NCBI RefSeq assembly: GCF_000737785.1
Contig: NZ_JPRO01000001.1
Span: 496,001 to 560,000, forward strand
Length of the DNA stretch: 64,000 nt
Direction of reading: 5' to 3'
Source of the DNA: Chryseobacterium luteum
GTDB lineage: Bacteria > Bacteroidota > Bacteroidia > Flavobacteriales > Weeksellaceae
In this document: positions 49,817 through 58,579 of the stretch, in pieces
Layout of the letters: the number at the start of each line of letters is the position of its first letter
How positions within the stretch are numbered: position 1 is the first letter of the stretch
Translations under genes and position numbers: made by a program
The notes under the pieces: generated by a model
Seen by the model: only the letters and a program-made list of their open reading frames with translations
Told to the model about the DNA's origin: nothing
Databases searched by the model: none

Positions 49817-50329
49817 TTGATAAAAACGGTTTGTTTCTTTGCCTTATTTTCTTTCGTGCTGATGTCTTGTCAGACCGAAAAAATGTTAAGTAAATATCCC
49901 GCAACGGTAGGAGATATTGAATTTGATGAAAAACTGGATGATCCTGCTTTTAAAAAATGTGCTCCTGAAAAACTGATCAGTCTCCAGTATTATTATGGAA
50001 CAAAAGGATTTGCCTATCAAGGAGAGAAACTGGCCATTATAGAAAAACTGCAAAATGAAAAAATATCTTCCGAAAGTAAAATGAACGGTTATATTACCGT
50101 AAGATTTTTAGTAAATTGTGAAGGAAAAACAGGACTGTTCAGAGTTCAGCAGATGAATGCCGATCTGAAAGAAACAGCTCCGGATAAAGAACTGGGAGAC
50201 AGGTTGCTGCGGTTTACAAAATCGCTGGACGGCTGGATGCCGAAAGAGATAAAAGGTTTTAAAACAGGCTATTATCAGTATTTAACCTATAAAATTGAAA
50301 ATGGAAAAGTTTCAGAGGTATTACCTTAG
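49817..50329 (+). CDS. Lipoprotein with a diverged TonB-C-terminal-like domain
   Basis: 170 residues starting with TTG at 49817, 10 bases after miaB. No in-frame ATG gives a comparable signal. A lipoprotein signal ends FVLMSC near residue 18. The second half has the YITVRFLVNCEGKTGLFRV strand pair and a helix ending SLDGWMPKEIKG, resembling the domain of the three paralogues upstream of miaB. The unusual start codon and closeness to miaB point to translation from the miaB transcript. Confidence 0.7.
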   Translation: MIKTVCFFALFSFVLMSCQTEKMLSKYPATVGDIEFDEKLDDPAFKKCAPEKLISLQYYYGTKGFAYQGEKLAIIEKLQNEKISSESKMNGYITVRFLVNCEGKTGLFRVQQMNADLKETAPDKELGDRLLRFTKSLDGWMPKEIKGFKTGYYQYLTYKIENGKVSEVLP

Positions 50330-51098
50330 CTTTTTGTTGCTTATCGTTTACACCAATACTATTGCACAGGTTAACTGTAACGCAGTAGAGGGTGAGAACT
50401 GCAAAAAAGCGTGCGGGTTATACAACTGGGCTTCAGACTGGCAGGGCAGCCGGGAATCACAGGAAGCTTTCGATAAAGCCATTGGCCTATGTCCCGATTT
50501 CTCCAATTCCTATATGGAAAAAGCCGTTCCATATCTTAAAAACGGGGATTTTGTAACCTGGAAAATACTCATAGATAAAGCCGTTGCCGTAGATCCTAAA
50601 ATGCACTTAGGCTACAGAGGCTGGTGCAAATTCCAGTTTTTGCGGGATTACAAAGGTGCTGTTCAGGACTTGGAAGAACTGGAAAAATACTATCCTGAAG
50701 ATCTTGGAAGATCTTTAAACGGAGATTATCATTTAGAGGTGGTGAAGGCCATGTCTTACAGTGCTTTAGGGCAAAAAGGAAAAGCCGTAGGGATCATTGA
50801 AAAGCTCCTTGCATCCAAAGGTTATTTCAAAGGCATGTATGACCACTACCAGCTGGGAGTGACTTATTTTGAGCTGGGCAGATACGACGAAGCCTTAGAA
50901 AATTTTGAAAAGCAGAGCAAAGAATACAACTTTGCCGAGAATATATATTTTAAAAGTAAAGTTTCTAAAATCAGAAACAAAGATTATTTGGATTTAAAAA
51001 AGTTAGCATTAATGACTTATGATGAAGGAAAGACCATGAAAGATGTCTACACTCATCACTTCAACAAAATCTACAGAAAACAGATCGAGGAGCTGTAG
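50301..51098 (+). CDS. Secreted TPR-repeat protein
   Basis: 265 residues from the ATG at 50301, overlapping the preceding gene by 29 bases. A signal peptide (LLLIVYTNTIAQ) is followed by a cysteine-containing linker and then TPR-like helical pairs (for example FDKAIGLCPDFSNSYMEKAVPYLKNGD, and YQLGVTYFELGRYDEALENFEKQ near residue 195). It is probably a periplasmic scaffold; no partner is known. Confidence 0.75.
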   Translation: MEKFQRYYLSFLLLIVYTNTIAQVNCNAVEGENCKKACGLYNWASDWQGSRESQEAFDKAIGLCPDFSNSYMEKAVPYLKNGDFVTWKILIDKAVAVDPKMHLGYRGWCKFQFLRDYKGAVQDLEELEKYYPEDLGRSLNGDYHLEVVKAMSYSALGQKGKAVGIIEKLLASKGYFKGMYDHYQLGVTYFELGRYDEALENFEKQSKEYNFAENIYFKSKVSKIRNKDYLDLKKLALMTYDEGKTMKDVYTHHFNKIYRKQIEEL

Positions 51099-51128
51099 AT
51101 TATTAAATCAATAATCAAAAATTTACTT

Positions 51129-52415
51129 ATGAGCAACGACTTACAAAACATAAAAAACCGCTTTGGAATTATTGGGAATTTCCCGGCACTGAACCGCGCT
51201 TTAGAAAAGGCAATCCAGGTTGCCCCTACGGATATTTCCGTTCTGGTGATTGGGGAAAGTGGTGTCGGAAAAGAATTTATCCCGAAAATCATCCATTCCG
51301 AATCCAAAAGAAAACATCAGCCCTATATCGTGGTCAATTGTGGTGCAATTCCCGAAGGAACCATTGATTCTGAGCTTTTCGGCCATGAAAAAGGAGCATT
51401 TACCGGAGCTACGGCGACCAGAAAAGGATATTTTGAGGTGGCAGACGGTGGAACGATCTTCCTTGATGAGGTAGGAGAGCTTCCCCTGCAGACCCAGGTC
51501 CGTCTTTTGAGAGTATTGGAAAGTGGTGAATTCATGAAAGTAGGTTCCTCCCAGGTTCAGAAAACCAATGTGAGAATCGTGGCGGCTACCAACGTCAATA
51601 TGATGAAGGCCATTCACGACGGGAGATTCCGTGAAGACCTGTTTTACCGTCTGAATACTGTGCAGATCGACATGCCGCCTTTAAGAGAAAGAAAAGGGGA
51701 TGTTCATTTGCTATTCAGAAAATTCTCTATAGACTTTGCAGAGAAATACAGAATGCCGGAACTGGAGCTGGAGCCAAGCGCCGTTCATTATATTGAAAAT
51801 TATAGTTTCCCGGGGAATATCCGCCAGCTGAGAAATTTGGTGGAACAGATGACCGTAGTAGAGAGAAACAGGCGGGTAACGGTAGAGAAGCTTGCCGAAT
51901 ACATTCCTATGGAAACCCATCTCCCGATGGTTGTCAATAACCAAAGTGCCCAGAAGCAGAATGATTTCGGGAGCGAAAGAGAAATTATGTATAAAATTCT
52001 CTTTGACATGAGGAGTGATATCAATGACTTAAAATCCCTGACCTCAGAACTTCTCAAAAACAGAGGCACAGCCGAGCTTAGCAACCAGGAGAAAAATCTG
52101 ATCAACAGAATCTATTCTGCGGAACAGGCTCAGCCAGCCAGCCAGAATTCATTGCTGTATTTCGAAGACAAATCACCCGTGGTACAGTCTGCACCCACTA
52201 TTATCTCGAATGATAATGACAGCTATGAAGATATAGAAGATATAGAAATAGAAGAAAACAGGCCGGAATCCTTATCCCTTCAGAATAACGAAAAAGATTT
52301 AATAATCAAGGCGTTAGAGAAGCATAAAGGACGCAGAAACAGAGCCGCAGACGAGCTTGGGATTTCACAGAGAACTTTATACAGGAAAATAAAACAGTAT
52401 AACTTAGAAGATTAA
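51129..52415 (+). CDS. Sigma-54-dependent transcription activator without receiver domain
   Basis: 428 residues. The AAA+ domain starts near residue 14. Walker A is GESGVGKE (42-49), the sigma-54 contact loop GAFTGA is at 89-94, and Walker B is TIFLDEVG (109-116). A linker of about 100 residues (285-385) with acidic stretches leads to a C-terminal Fis-type helix-turn-helix (KHKGRRNRAADELGISQRTLYRKIKQY). There is no N-terminal receiver or sensor domain, so control must come from a partner protein or from expression level. It lies 30 bases after the TPR gene and ahead of lptE. Confidence 0.93.
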   Translation: MSNDLQNIKNRFGIIGNFPALNRALEKAIQVAPTDISVLVIGESGVGKEFIPKIIHSESKRKHQPYIVVNCGAIPEGTIDSELFGHEKGAFTGATATRKGYFEVADGGTIFLDEVGELPLQTQVRLLRVLESGEFMKVGSSQVQKTNVRIVAATNVNMMKAIHDGRFREDLFYRLNTVQIDMPPLRERKGDVHLLFRKFSIDFAEKYRMPELELEPSAVHYIENYSFPGNIRQLRNLVEQMTVVERNRRVTVEKLAEYIPMETHLPMVVNNQSAQKQNDFGSEREIMYKILFDMRSDINDLKSLTSELLKNRGTAELSNQEKNLINRIYSAEQAQPASQNSLLYFEDKSPVVQSAPTIISNDNDSYEDIEDIEIEENRPESLSLQNNEKDLIIKALEKHKGRRNRAADELGISQRTLYRKIKQYNLED

Positions 52416-52579
52416 TAAACAGGAATGAAGAATTTGGAATTACTTCCCGTTCGTAAAAATCATTTCCCTGCTTGGAATACCGGCATGCGGAATAAGAATG
52501 CTGTTTTCCATACCTTTGGGAATCTGTATGAAATAAGCGGCCTCTAAAGATGTATTGGAGCCTGAAAATCAAAAATGGT

Positions 52580-53101
52580 ATGAGTAAATTAAAAATAATA
52601 GTTGGGTTGGTAATTCTTTCACTGTTTCACCAGTGTTATTCTTTTACGGGGTCATCACTGACGGATGAAAAGACCGTTCAGATCAATGAATTTCCGAATA
52701 ATGCAGCACTTGTGAATCCCAGCCTTTCCCAGCAGTTTTCTACAGATATCCAGAATCGGTTTCTGCAGAGAACCACATTAAAAGGAACAAAGTCAAATCC
52801 TGATATTTTGATTGAAGGTGAAATTTCCGATTACAATTTTTCACCCACAACAATCAGTTCCAATACAACGACAAATCCTTCGGGAGGCGTATTACAGCAG
52901 GCACAGAGCAAGCTTACGATTAGTGTAAAAGTACATTATGAAAACAAAATACATCCGGATTCCAGCTTCGACAGAACCTATTCGGATGAAGTGGTTTACA
53001 ACAGTGACCTGAGCCAGAGCCAGATAGAAACTTCCCAGGTGAAGCTTGTGACAGACAGAATTATTAATAAGATATTTAACGATATTGTAGCCAATTGGTA
53101 A
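52580..53101 (+). CDS. lptE: LptE-like outer-membrane lipoprotein
   Basis: 173 residues from the ATG at 52580. The lipoprotein signal ends LFHQC (Cys near residue 19). The body matches the Bacteroidota LptE/LptE-like family, e.g. YSFTGSSL, then the strand/helix NPSLSQQFSTDIQNRFLQRTTL and ILIEGEISDYNFSPTTI. LptE helps LptD insert lipopolysaccharide in the outer membrane. The 165 bases after the activator gene hold nothing recognisable. The next gene starts 1 base after its stop. Confidence 0.85.
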   Translation: MSKLKIIVGLVILSLFHQCYSFTGSSLTDEKTVQINEFPNNAALVNPSLSQQFSTDIQNRFLQRTTLKGTKSNPDILIEGEISDYNFSPTTISSNTTTNPSGGVLQQAQSKLTISVKVHYENKIHPDSSFDRTYSDEVVYNSDLSQSQIETSQVKLVTDRIINKIFNDIVANW

Positions 53102-53102
53102 G

Positions 53103-55097
53103 ATGAATCCCAGAGTTTTAGAATTATTAAAGAACCCCAAAAATATACAGTCAGAAGACCTAGGTCTTTTGAAAGAAGAAATCCATGCCTTTCCTTATGT
53201 TCAGAATATAAGGGCACTTCATTTGTTTGGGGTACACCTTTATGACAAAGAAAACTATCAGAAAGAACTTTCAACAACCGCGGCTTATACAACCGATAAA
53301 AAGCTACTTTATCAGCTGATCAACGGGAAGATTGTGCGGGAACCCAAAACAGAAAAGGCAGAAGACAGGCCGGCTTCTAAAACACCTGAAAAACAGGTAA
53401 AATATTCTTATAAAGAGAAGACATTCCCGATAAAAAGAGAGAAGCCTGCAGAAACAAAGAAGGATAAATATGAAGAGGCGGCCAATATGATACAGCCTCC
53501 GAAGGAAATCAGGCATATTCATGTCAACGGGGAAAGAAACAGGATTCTCTTTGAAGGAGAAGAAGATTTCCTTGATAAAACCGATTCCGAAGTAATAGAT
53601 CTGGAATCTACACTGGAATCAGGAGTGATAGTAACTCACAAAACAGAACCTGTTACAGAAAATCTTACCGTAGAGAATGTAGAAAAGCCAGTTACGGATA
53701 ATAATGAACGGGTTGAAGATTCAGAAGCGGGAGTAGAATTTACCCCTGAATTGATTGTTGAAGAAGATAAAATGGACAGCCCCGCAGAAGAGCTGGAAAT
53801 TAATAAAGAAAGCGAGGTAAGCTTCCATGAAGTGGAAACATTGGCACCCGAAACAGAAGCAGTTCAGGAGCCGGAAGAAAATGAAGCCGTTGAAACGGAG
53901 TCAGTTGATGAATCAGTGAATGAGGAAGAGATACCTGAACCCGATGATGAGATCAGTTTCCACGGGATGGATGAATTCCTGCCGGATGTTAAGATCCAGG
54001 GAAATAGTGATGATACAGCGGTAGCTGCTGAAATTTCTAAACCGAATGTTAATAAGCATGAGGAAGAAATGAGACGCCTGATTGAAGAAGTGGAGAAAAA
54101 AATGAAAGAAGCACAGCCAGCTCCGAAAGTTGAAAATGAAGAACCGGAAACAGCCGATGACGAAATCAGTTTTGCAGAAACCCAAAGCTTTCATTTCTGG
54201 TCCAATGAAAAAGAAGACCCAACAGCTGAAGAAGCTGCTGAAACGGTAGAATCTGTAAAAGAACAGCCAATACAGCACGAAGAACCTGTAGAAATAGAAG
54301 AAAAAGCAAAAGAGCAGGAAACGGCTGTTCAGGAAGCTTCAGGCTGGAAACCTATGAGCCTGGACTCCAATCTGCCGGATTCTATGATCAGCAAGGAAAA
54401 CCCGGCTCCATCTAAGCCAGAAACACCTAAAGAGGACGAAATCCCGGCTATACAAGAGAAACAGCATGAAACAGTTCCGCAAATTGCTGACGAGCCCCAA
54501 AAAGCCCATGAAACAGCCTTAGAAGATAAACTTCAGGTTGCTGAAGAAAAAATCCCTGAAACTGAAGAAGAAAAACATGAAGAAATTGAGAATTCAGAAC
54601 CACCTGCCGAAACAAAAACGCCTAAAGAAGAAGCCCCTGTTATGAATGTTTCTTTCTTTGGTACAGATATTTCAAGCCTGGCAGCAAAAAAAGAGACTGC
54701 TCAGGAAATTAAAACTGAAAACACAGAGCAAACACCGGCTGACAGTAATGTTTCCGGATTTATCAATACCTGGCAGAGCTGGCTTAAAATAGACAGGGCA
54801 GCAGAAGAAGCTGTTGAGCAGGAAAAAACTCCGGTTCAGGAAAAAGTTATTGAAGCCTTTATTGAAAATAACCCGAGAATCAGTCAGTTAAGAGATGAAA
54901 GCACCTACGTTGTCAAGGAAAAGAATGATGATATCTCCCATTTGATGACAGAAACACTTGCCAATCTTTACTTCGAGCAGAAACTCTACACCAAAGCCAT
55001 CAAGGCATTTGAAATTCTGATCAATAAAACCCCTGAAAAAAAGAAATATTTCCAATCCAAAATCCAGGAAATAAAAGATTTCAGAAGTAAAAGCTAA
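53103..55097 (+). CDS. Long acidic protein with N-terminal conserved domain and C-terminal TPR
   Basis: 664 residues. Residues 1-75 are a conserved helical region (FPYVQNIRALHLFGVHLY...). Residues about 150-590 are a low-complexity, Glu/Pro/Ala-rich and probably disordered segment with repeated EISFHGM/EISFAET-type patches (DEISFHGMDEF, DEISFAETQSF) spaced through it. The C-terminal 60 residues form a TPR-like pair (TLANLYFEQKLYTKAIKAFEILINKTPEKKKYF). No signal peptide or membrane helix is seen, so it is cytoplasmic. The function is unknown; co-occurrence with lptE is seen in relatives as far as I recall. Confidence 0.75.
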   Translation: MNPRVLELLKNPKNIQSEDLGLLKEEIHAFPYVQNIRALHLFGVHLYDKENYQKELSTTAAYTTDKKLLYQLINGKIVREPKTEKAEDRPASKTPEKQVKYSYKEKTFPIKREKPAETKKDKYEEAANMIQPPKEIRHIHVNGERNRILFEGEEDFLDKTDSEVIDLESTLESGVIVTHKTEPVTENLTVENVEKPVTDNNERVEDSEAGVEFTPELIVEEDKMDSPAEELEINKESEVSFHEVETLAPETEAVQEPEENEAVETESVDESVNEEEIPEPDDEISFHGMDEFLPDVKIQGNSDDTAVAAEISKPNVNKHEEEMRRLIEEVEKKMKEAQPAPKVENEEPETADDEISFAETQSFHFWSNEKEDPTAEEAAETVESVKEQPIQHEEPVEIEEKAKEQETAVQEASGWKPMSLDSNLPDSMISKENPAPSKPETPKEDEIPAIQEKQHETVPQIADEPQKAHETALEDKLQVAEEKIPETEEEKHEEIENSEPPAETKTPKEEAPVMNVSFFGTDISSLAAKKETAQEIKTENTEQTPADSNVSGFINTWQSWLKIDRAAEEAVEQEKTPVQEKVIEAFIENNPRISQLRDESTYVVKEKNDDISHLMTETLANLYFEQKLYTKAIKAFEILINKTPEKKKYFQSKIQEIKDFRSKS

Positions 55098-55116
55098 ACA
55101 GGGTAACAAAAATATT

Positions 55117-55148
55117 AAAGGCTGATCACAGAAGTGTGTTCAGCCTTT
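55117..55148. terminator. Bidirectional terminator after the acidic protein gene
   Basis: AAAGGCTGA-CACA pairs with TGTG-TCAGCCTTT (one T/T mismatch) around a GAAG loop, followed by ATTTTTATAT on the plus strand. The minus-strand DUF4126 gene ends 4 bases beyond it. Confidence 0.8.
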
Positions 55149-55152
55149 ATTT

Positions 55153-55761
55153 TTATATATCATTAGCCACATTTTTCCTACCACGCAGTTTCCGCCATGC
55201 TTTCCGTCCCAAGATAACCACCAGAATAATCAGAATAATTGCAAAAACAGCTGCAATAACCGGCGCAGCCATCGCAAGTATAGCCATCACGCCTGCTCCT
55301 GCAGTTTCAGTGGTTCCAACTACAGAATTCCCTAAGCCGCCCGTTGTCGCAGTAGAAGCCGCCCTGATCCCCGCAAAACCTGAACTGATCGTAGCTGCCG
55401 TCCCGCCTCCTGCAATTAATGCAAGCGCCCACTGCGGAAAAGTTCCCAGATCTGCAAACTGGCTGGCAAATAAAACGGAGCCCGCTACAGTAGCCAGCGG
55501 AACCGAGATCGTATCCAGCAAATGATCTACAAAAGGAATATAGTACGTGAGAATCTCAGCAATAGTGGCAATTCCGGTAGTAATAAGGGCTGGAAGCCCC
55601 GCAAGCCATTCAAAATGCTCATTCATCGGGATCCAGTGAAAATAAGAAGCAAGGCTTACCGCAAACATCGGCAGAAAAACCCGGAAACCTGTAGCCGCTG
55701 CCAGTCCTATACCGATAAAGGCACTGATGATGTAAGGAAAATAGGGAACATGATCTAACAT
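55153..55761 (-). CDS. DUF4126 family membrane protein
   Basis: 202 residues, Ala/Gly-rich and nearly all hydrophobic, with six or so helices and the family block SAFIGIGLAAATGFRVFLPMFAV at the N-terminus. The C-terminal end is basic (GRKAWRKLRGRK). DUF4126 proteins are inner-membrane proteins of unknown function. The gene is isolated, with a convergent neighbour and a 270-base intergenic region upstream. Confidence 0.85.
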   Translation of the reverse strand: MLDHVPYFPYIISAFIGIGLAAATGFRVFLPMFAVSLASYFHWIPMNEHFEWLAGLPALITTGIATIAEILTYYIPFVDHLLDTISVPLATVAGSVLFASQFADLGTFPQWALALIAGGGTAATISSGFAGIRAASTATTGGLGNSVVGTTETAGAGVMAILAMAAPVIAAVFAIILIILVVILGRKAWRKLRGRKNVANDI

Positions 55762-55857
55762 TTTAATTTTCAGATTTATTGTTTCCCCTAAAATTACAAA
55801 AACTATGCAAGATTTTGTAAAAATTTACACTCCAGCCTAATTTATGGCAACCTTTAT

Positions 55858-55959
55858 CCAATCATCTGCGAAAATCTGTGTGATCCGTGGTTAAAAAATA
55901 ATCAGAAATATTTAAAATAGGTCTCCCACAGATTTCTCAGATCATTCGGATTTTTACGC
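55858..55959. repeat. Imperfect palindromic intergenic repeat
   Basis: The left arm AAAATCTGTGTGATCCGTGG (55871-55890) resembles the reverse complement of the right arm around 55925-55955 (ATCATTCGGATTTTT and CCCACAGATTTC). Sequences of this kind (ATCTGTGTGATC, CACAGATTTC) are common intergenic repeats in Flavobacteriia, as far as I recall. No gene or promoter is seen in the rest of this 270-base gap. Confidence 0.45.
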
Positions 55960-56032
55960 TTTAAATATCAGATAAACCCTAAATCTAATTAGTATTCATG
56001 TTACACTGTCAGATTATTAGATTGTTACATTA

Positions 56033-56407
56033 TCAAGACTTCTTCTGCATCTGGCAAAGCTTGATAAACTGCTCTTCCACCTCCTGAAACTTAGCAGGCA
56101 TTTCAGAAGAAACCCAGAACATCATAGCCAGTGTTTTCTCTCCGAAAGCCTCTTTAAACAGATCCTTATTAAGGCGGTAACACTCCCTTAAAAGCCTTTT
56201 TACCCGGTTTCGGTGTACGGCTTTTTTGAAATATCTTTTAGAAACAGATACGCCGAACTTAAGACTTTCTACCTCCAGATTGGGTTTGTCCTTCAGAATG
56301 ATGATTCTCAGATTTCCGCAGGTCCTCCACTTACCTTTATCAAAAAGTAAAGCAATCTCAGTATTTTTTTTGAGTTTTTCCTCTCTGGAGTATTTGAAGT
56401 TCTGCAT
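56033..56407 (-). CDS. rnpA: Ribonuclease P protein component
   Basis: 124 residues. The RNR motif region is FKKAVHRNRVKRLLRECYR near residues 63-82, together with FGVSVSKRYFK. RnpA helps the RNase P RNA process tRNA 5' ends. It is not next to rpmH, unlike in many bacteria. Its ATG overlaps the tcdA stop codon by one base (TAATG), so it is the third gene of a tatD-tcdA-rnpA operon. Confidence 0.93.
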   Translation of the reverse strand: MQNFKYSREEKLKKNTEIALLFDKGKWRTCGNLRIIILKDKPNLEVESLKFGVSVSKRYFKKAVHRNRVKRLLRECYRLNKDLFKEAFGEKTLAMMFWVSSEMPAKFQEVEEQFIKLCQMQKKS

Positions 56408-57132
56408 TAATCTTGTTTCACTAAATAATTAATCACTTCAGCTGCTGCGTACAACCCGAAGATGGCAGGAATATAGCTTACCGTGCCGTAGAAAGACCTT
56501 TTGTAATTGGCTCCATCAGTCAGTTTCAGGCTTTCCTCCTGCTGAAGTTCATTGGAGAAAACACATCTGAAGCCCTTATTGATCTTTTCTTTTTTAAGTC
56601 TTTTTCTGATTTGTCTGGCCAGGAAACAATTCTGCGTTTTGCTGATGTCTCTCACCATTACCTTACTGGGATCCGTCTTTCCACCGGCTCCCATAGAACT
56701 GATGAGTTTTATTTTCTTTCTTTTGGCTGCTTTTATTAAACATAGTTTTGGGGTAACGCTGTCGATGCAGTCCAGAATATAATTAAACTTATCCGACTCA
56801 AGAACTTCATCCATTCTTTCCGGATTAAGAAATTCATTGATCTTAGTCAGATTAAGTCCGGGGTTGATGTCCAGAAGTCTTTCTGCAACCACTTCCACTT
56901 TATGCTTTCCTACCGTAGAATGCAGGGCTGGAAGCTGCCTGTTAATATTCGTGATATCTACTGTATCACCATCTACAATCGTCATGTTTCCTACCCCCGA
57001 TCTGGCTAGAAATTCTGCGGCAAAAGAACCTACTCCTCCCAAACCTATCACCAGGACATTTGCCTTATTAAGCTTTTCTAATCCCTCTTCTTTGATCAGG
57101 AGTTCCGTTCTCTCCAGCCAGTACTTATCCAT
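56407..57132 (-). CDS. tcdA: tRNA threonylcarbamoyladenosine dehydratase
   Basis: 241 residues of the ThiF/E1-like fold. The nucleotide-binding motif VIGLGGVGSFAAEFLARSG is near residues 28-46 and DGDTVDITNINRQ near residues 54-66. The subgroup block MGAGGKTDPSKVMVRDISKT matches TcdA (CsdL). It uses ATP to cyclise t6A37 of tRNA to ct6A. It is translationally coupled to both neighbours: overlap of 8 bases with tatD and 1 base with rnpA. Confidence 0.92.
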   Translation of the reverse strand: MDKYWLERTELLIKEEGLEKLNKANVLVIGLGGVGSFAAEFLARSGVGNMTIVDGDTVDITNINRQLPALHSTVGKHKVEVVAERLLDINPGLNLTKINEFLNPERMDEVLESDKFNYILDCIDSVTPKLCLIKAAKRKKIKLISSMGAGGKTDPSKVMVRDISKTQNCFLARQIRKRLKKEKINKGFRCVFSNELQQEESLKLTDGANYKRSFYGTVSYIPAIFGLYAAAEVINYLVKQD

Positions 57133-57751
57133 TCTTTATCGTGTCTAAATTTTCTAAAATGTGTTCATTCAGTTTTTCCAAAGAAATACCCTTTAACTCC
57201 GAAATTTTTGAATATAATTCCTCTATGTTAAAATCCTCATTGTCAGTTTCTAAAAACAGTCTGTCCAAAGGAGTATTCCTTGCAATATCCTGCAAAGATA
57301 GATGATACAAAACAGCTTTTCCAAAACTCAAATAAAAATTATTTTTCAGCAGGTCTTCTGCGATACGCTGTTTTTTATTAAAACCATGAATGATAACCGC
57401 CTGTTCCGCTTTCTTTTTAAACGAAATCACCTCGTAAAATTTTCTTACACAGTGGATGATCAGAGGTTTTTTCACCTCATTCGAAATAATGATCTGCCTC
57501 CGGAAAACCTGTTCCTGAATACTCTGGCGCACAGGAACTATGGAATCCAGTCCGCATTCGCCGATAGCCAGACAGTTTCCCGAAATATTTGATTCCAGCC
57601 AGCTGAACTGCTCCTCTATAGAATCCACAAGAATGTCTTTAGGATGTATGCCTATGGAGTAAGGGGAATCCGGCGGATCCGATCCAAAATTTATATTGTA
57701 AATCCCATACGGACGATTCTTCTTATGATGGTGAAAATCAAAAAAATCCAT
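57125..57751 (-). CDS. TatD family metal-dependent hydrolase, short form
   Basis: 208 residues, shorter than the usual 250-265. The metal-binding patterns are FDFHHH at residues 5-9, IGECGLDSIVP (Glu), IIHCVRKFYEV and VIIHGFNKKQ (His), and LFLETDNED (Asp). TatD proteins are metal-dependent nucleases, mostly 3'-5' exonucleases, possibly in repair of oxidative damage. The missing length lies mainly in internal loops. It is the first gene of the operon with tcdA and rnpA. Confidence 0.85.
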   Translation of the reverse strand: MDFFDFHHHKKNRPYGIYNINFGSDPPDSPYSIGIHPKDILVDSIEEQFSWLESNISGNCLAIGECGLDSIVPVRQSIQEQVFRRQIIISNEVKKPLIIHCVRKFYEVISFKKKAEQAVIIHGFNKKQRIAEDLLKNNFYLSFGKAVLYHLSLQDIARNTPLDRLFLETDNEDFNIEELYSKISELKGISLEKLNEHILENLDTIKNG

Positions 57752-57846
57752 TTACAAAAGTACAATTATTAGAAATTAATTTAAATCATTAAACGAACGT
57801 TTATAAATTTGTTAAAAATTTCTTAACTTTACTCAAAGTGCACTTC

Positions 57847-58476
57847 ATGAGAAAAAAATTTACAGAAAAACAGATCCATATCTTGGATATTGCAGAGGAG
57901 CTTATTGCCAGAAAGGGGTACGAAGGAACCTCCGTAAGGGATATCTGCTCGAAAGCAAACATCAATGTGGCGATGATTTCCTATTACTTCGGTTCCAAGG
58001 AAAAAATGATGTCCTACCTCTATCAGTACCGCGTGCTGAAAACCAGGGAGAATTTTTCTGAATTTGCAGACACCATCAAGGACGGCAAACCGGAAATGCA
58101 GCTGAGAGAAATCATAAAATATATTGTTTCCCAGCTATTTAAATACAATTACTTCCACGGTTTTGTGACGCAGGAACTCAGACATACAGAAAACCTAAAA
58201 GACGAATTGCTGGATTTTTATCAGCTGTTTGTCAGGAAACTGGACGATGTCATCAAAAAAGGAGTTGCTTCAGGAGTATTTACCTTTACACCGAAACCTG
58301 AAGATATCCTTACCATGATCATTGGCTCTACATTATTCGTCATCCGGAATAAAAACTTCTATGAGCTGTATGTACCGAGTAAAAATGAAGAAGCTTATGC
58401 CAAAGAAGCAGAGAAAAAAGTAAGAATGAATCTTTTACTCAGTGTTTTTGCAATTTTGGGATACGCTGCAGACTAA
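57847..58476 (+). CDS. TetR family transcription regulator
   Basis: 209 residues from the ATG at 57847 (a GTG at 57838 is also in frame). The N-terminal helix-turn-helix is IAEELIARKGYEGTSVRDICSKANINVAMISYYFGSKEKMMSYLY. The C-terminal half is a diverged ligand-binding and dimerisation domain. The likely targets are unknown; the gene is divergent from tatD and precedes bamD by 100 bases. Confidence 0.9.
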   Translation: MRKKFTEKQIHILDIAEELIARKGYEGTSVRDICSKANINVAMISYYFGSKEKMMSYLYQYRVLKTRENFSEFADTIKDGKPEMQLREIIKYIVSQLFKYNYFHGFVTQELRHTENLKDELLDFYQLFVRKLDDVIKKGVASGVFTFTPKPEDILTMIIGSTLFVIRNKNFYELYVPSKNEEAYAKEAEKKVRMNLLLSVFAILGYAAD

Positions 58477-58523
58477 ATTTACGTTAAATATTCATAAAAA
58501 AAAATCTATTGACAAAAAAGTTA

Positions 58524-58531
58524 TATTTTTG
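58524..58531 (+). promoter_or_regulatory. -7 promoter element of bamD
   Basis: TATTTTTG (TAnnTTTG), 48 bases before the ATG at 58580. Confidence 0.55.
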
Positions 58532-58579
58532 CAAATTAGTAAATCGGCCGTATAATCCGAAAACTGTTGAATTTTTTAT

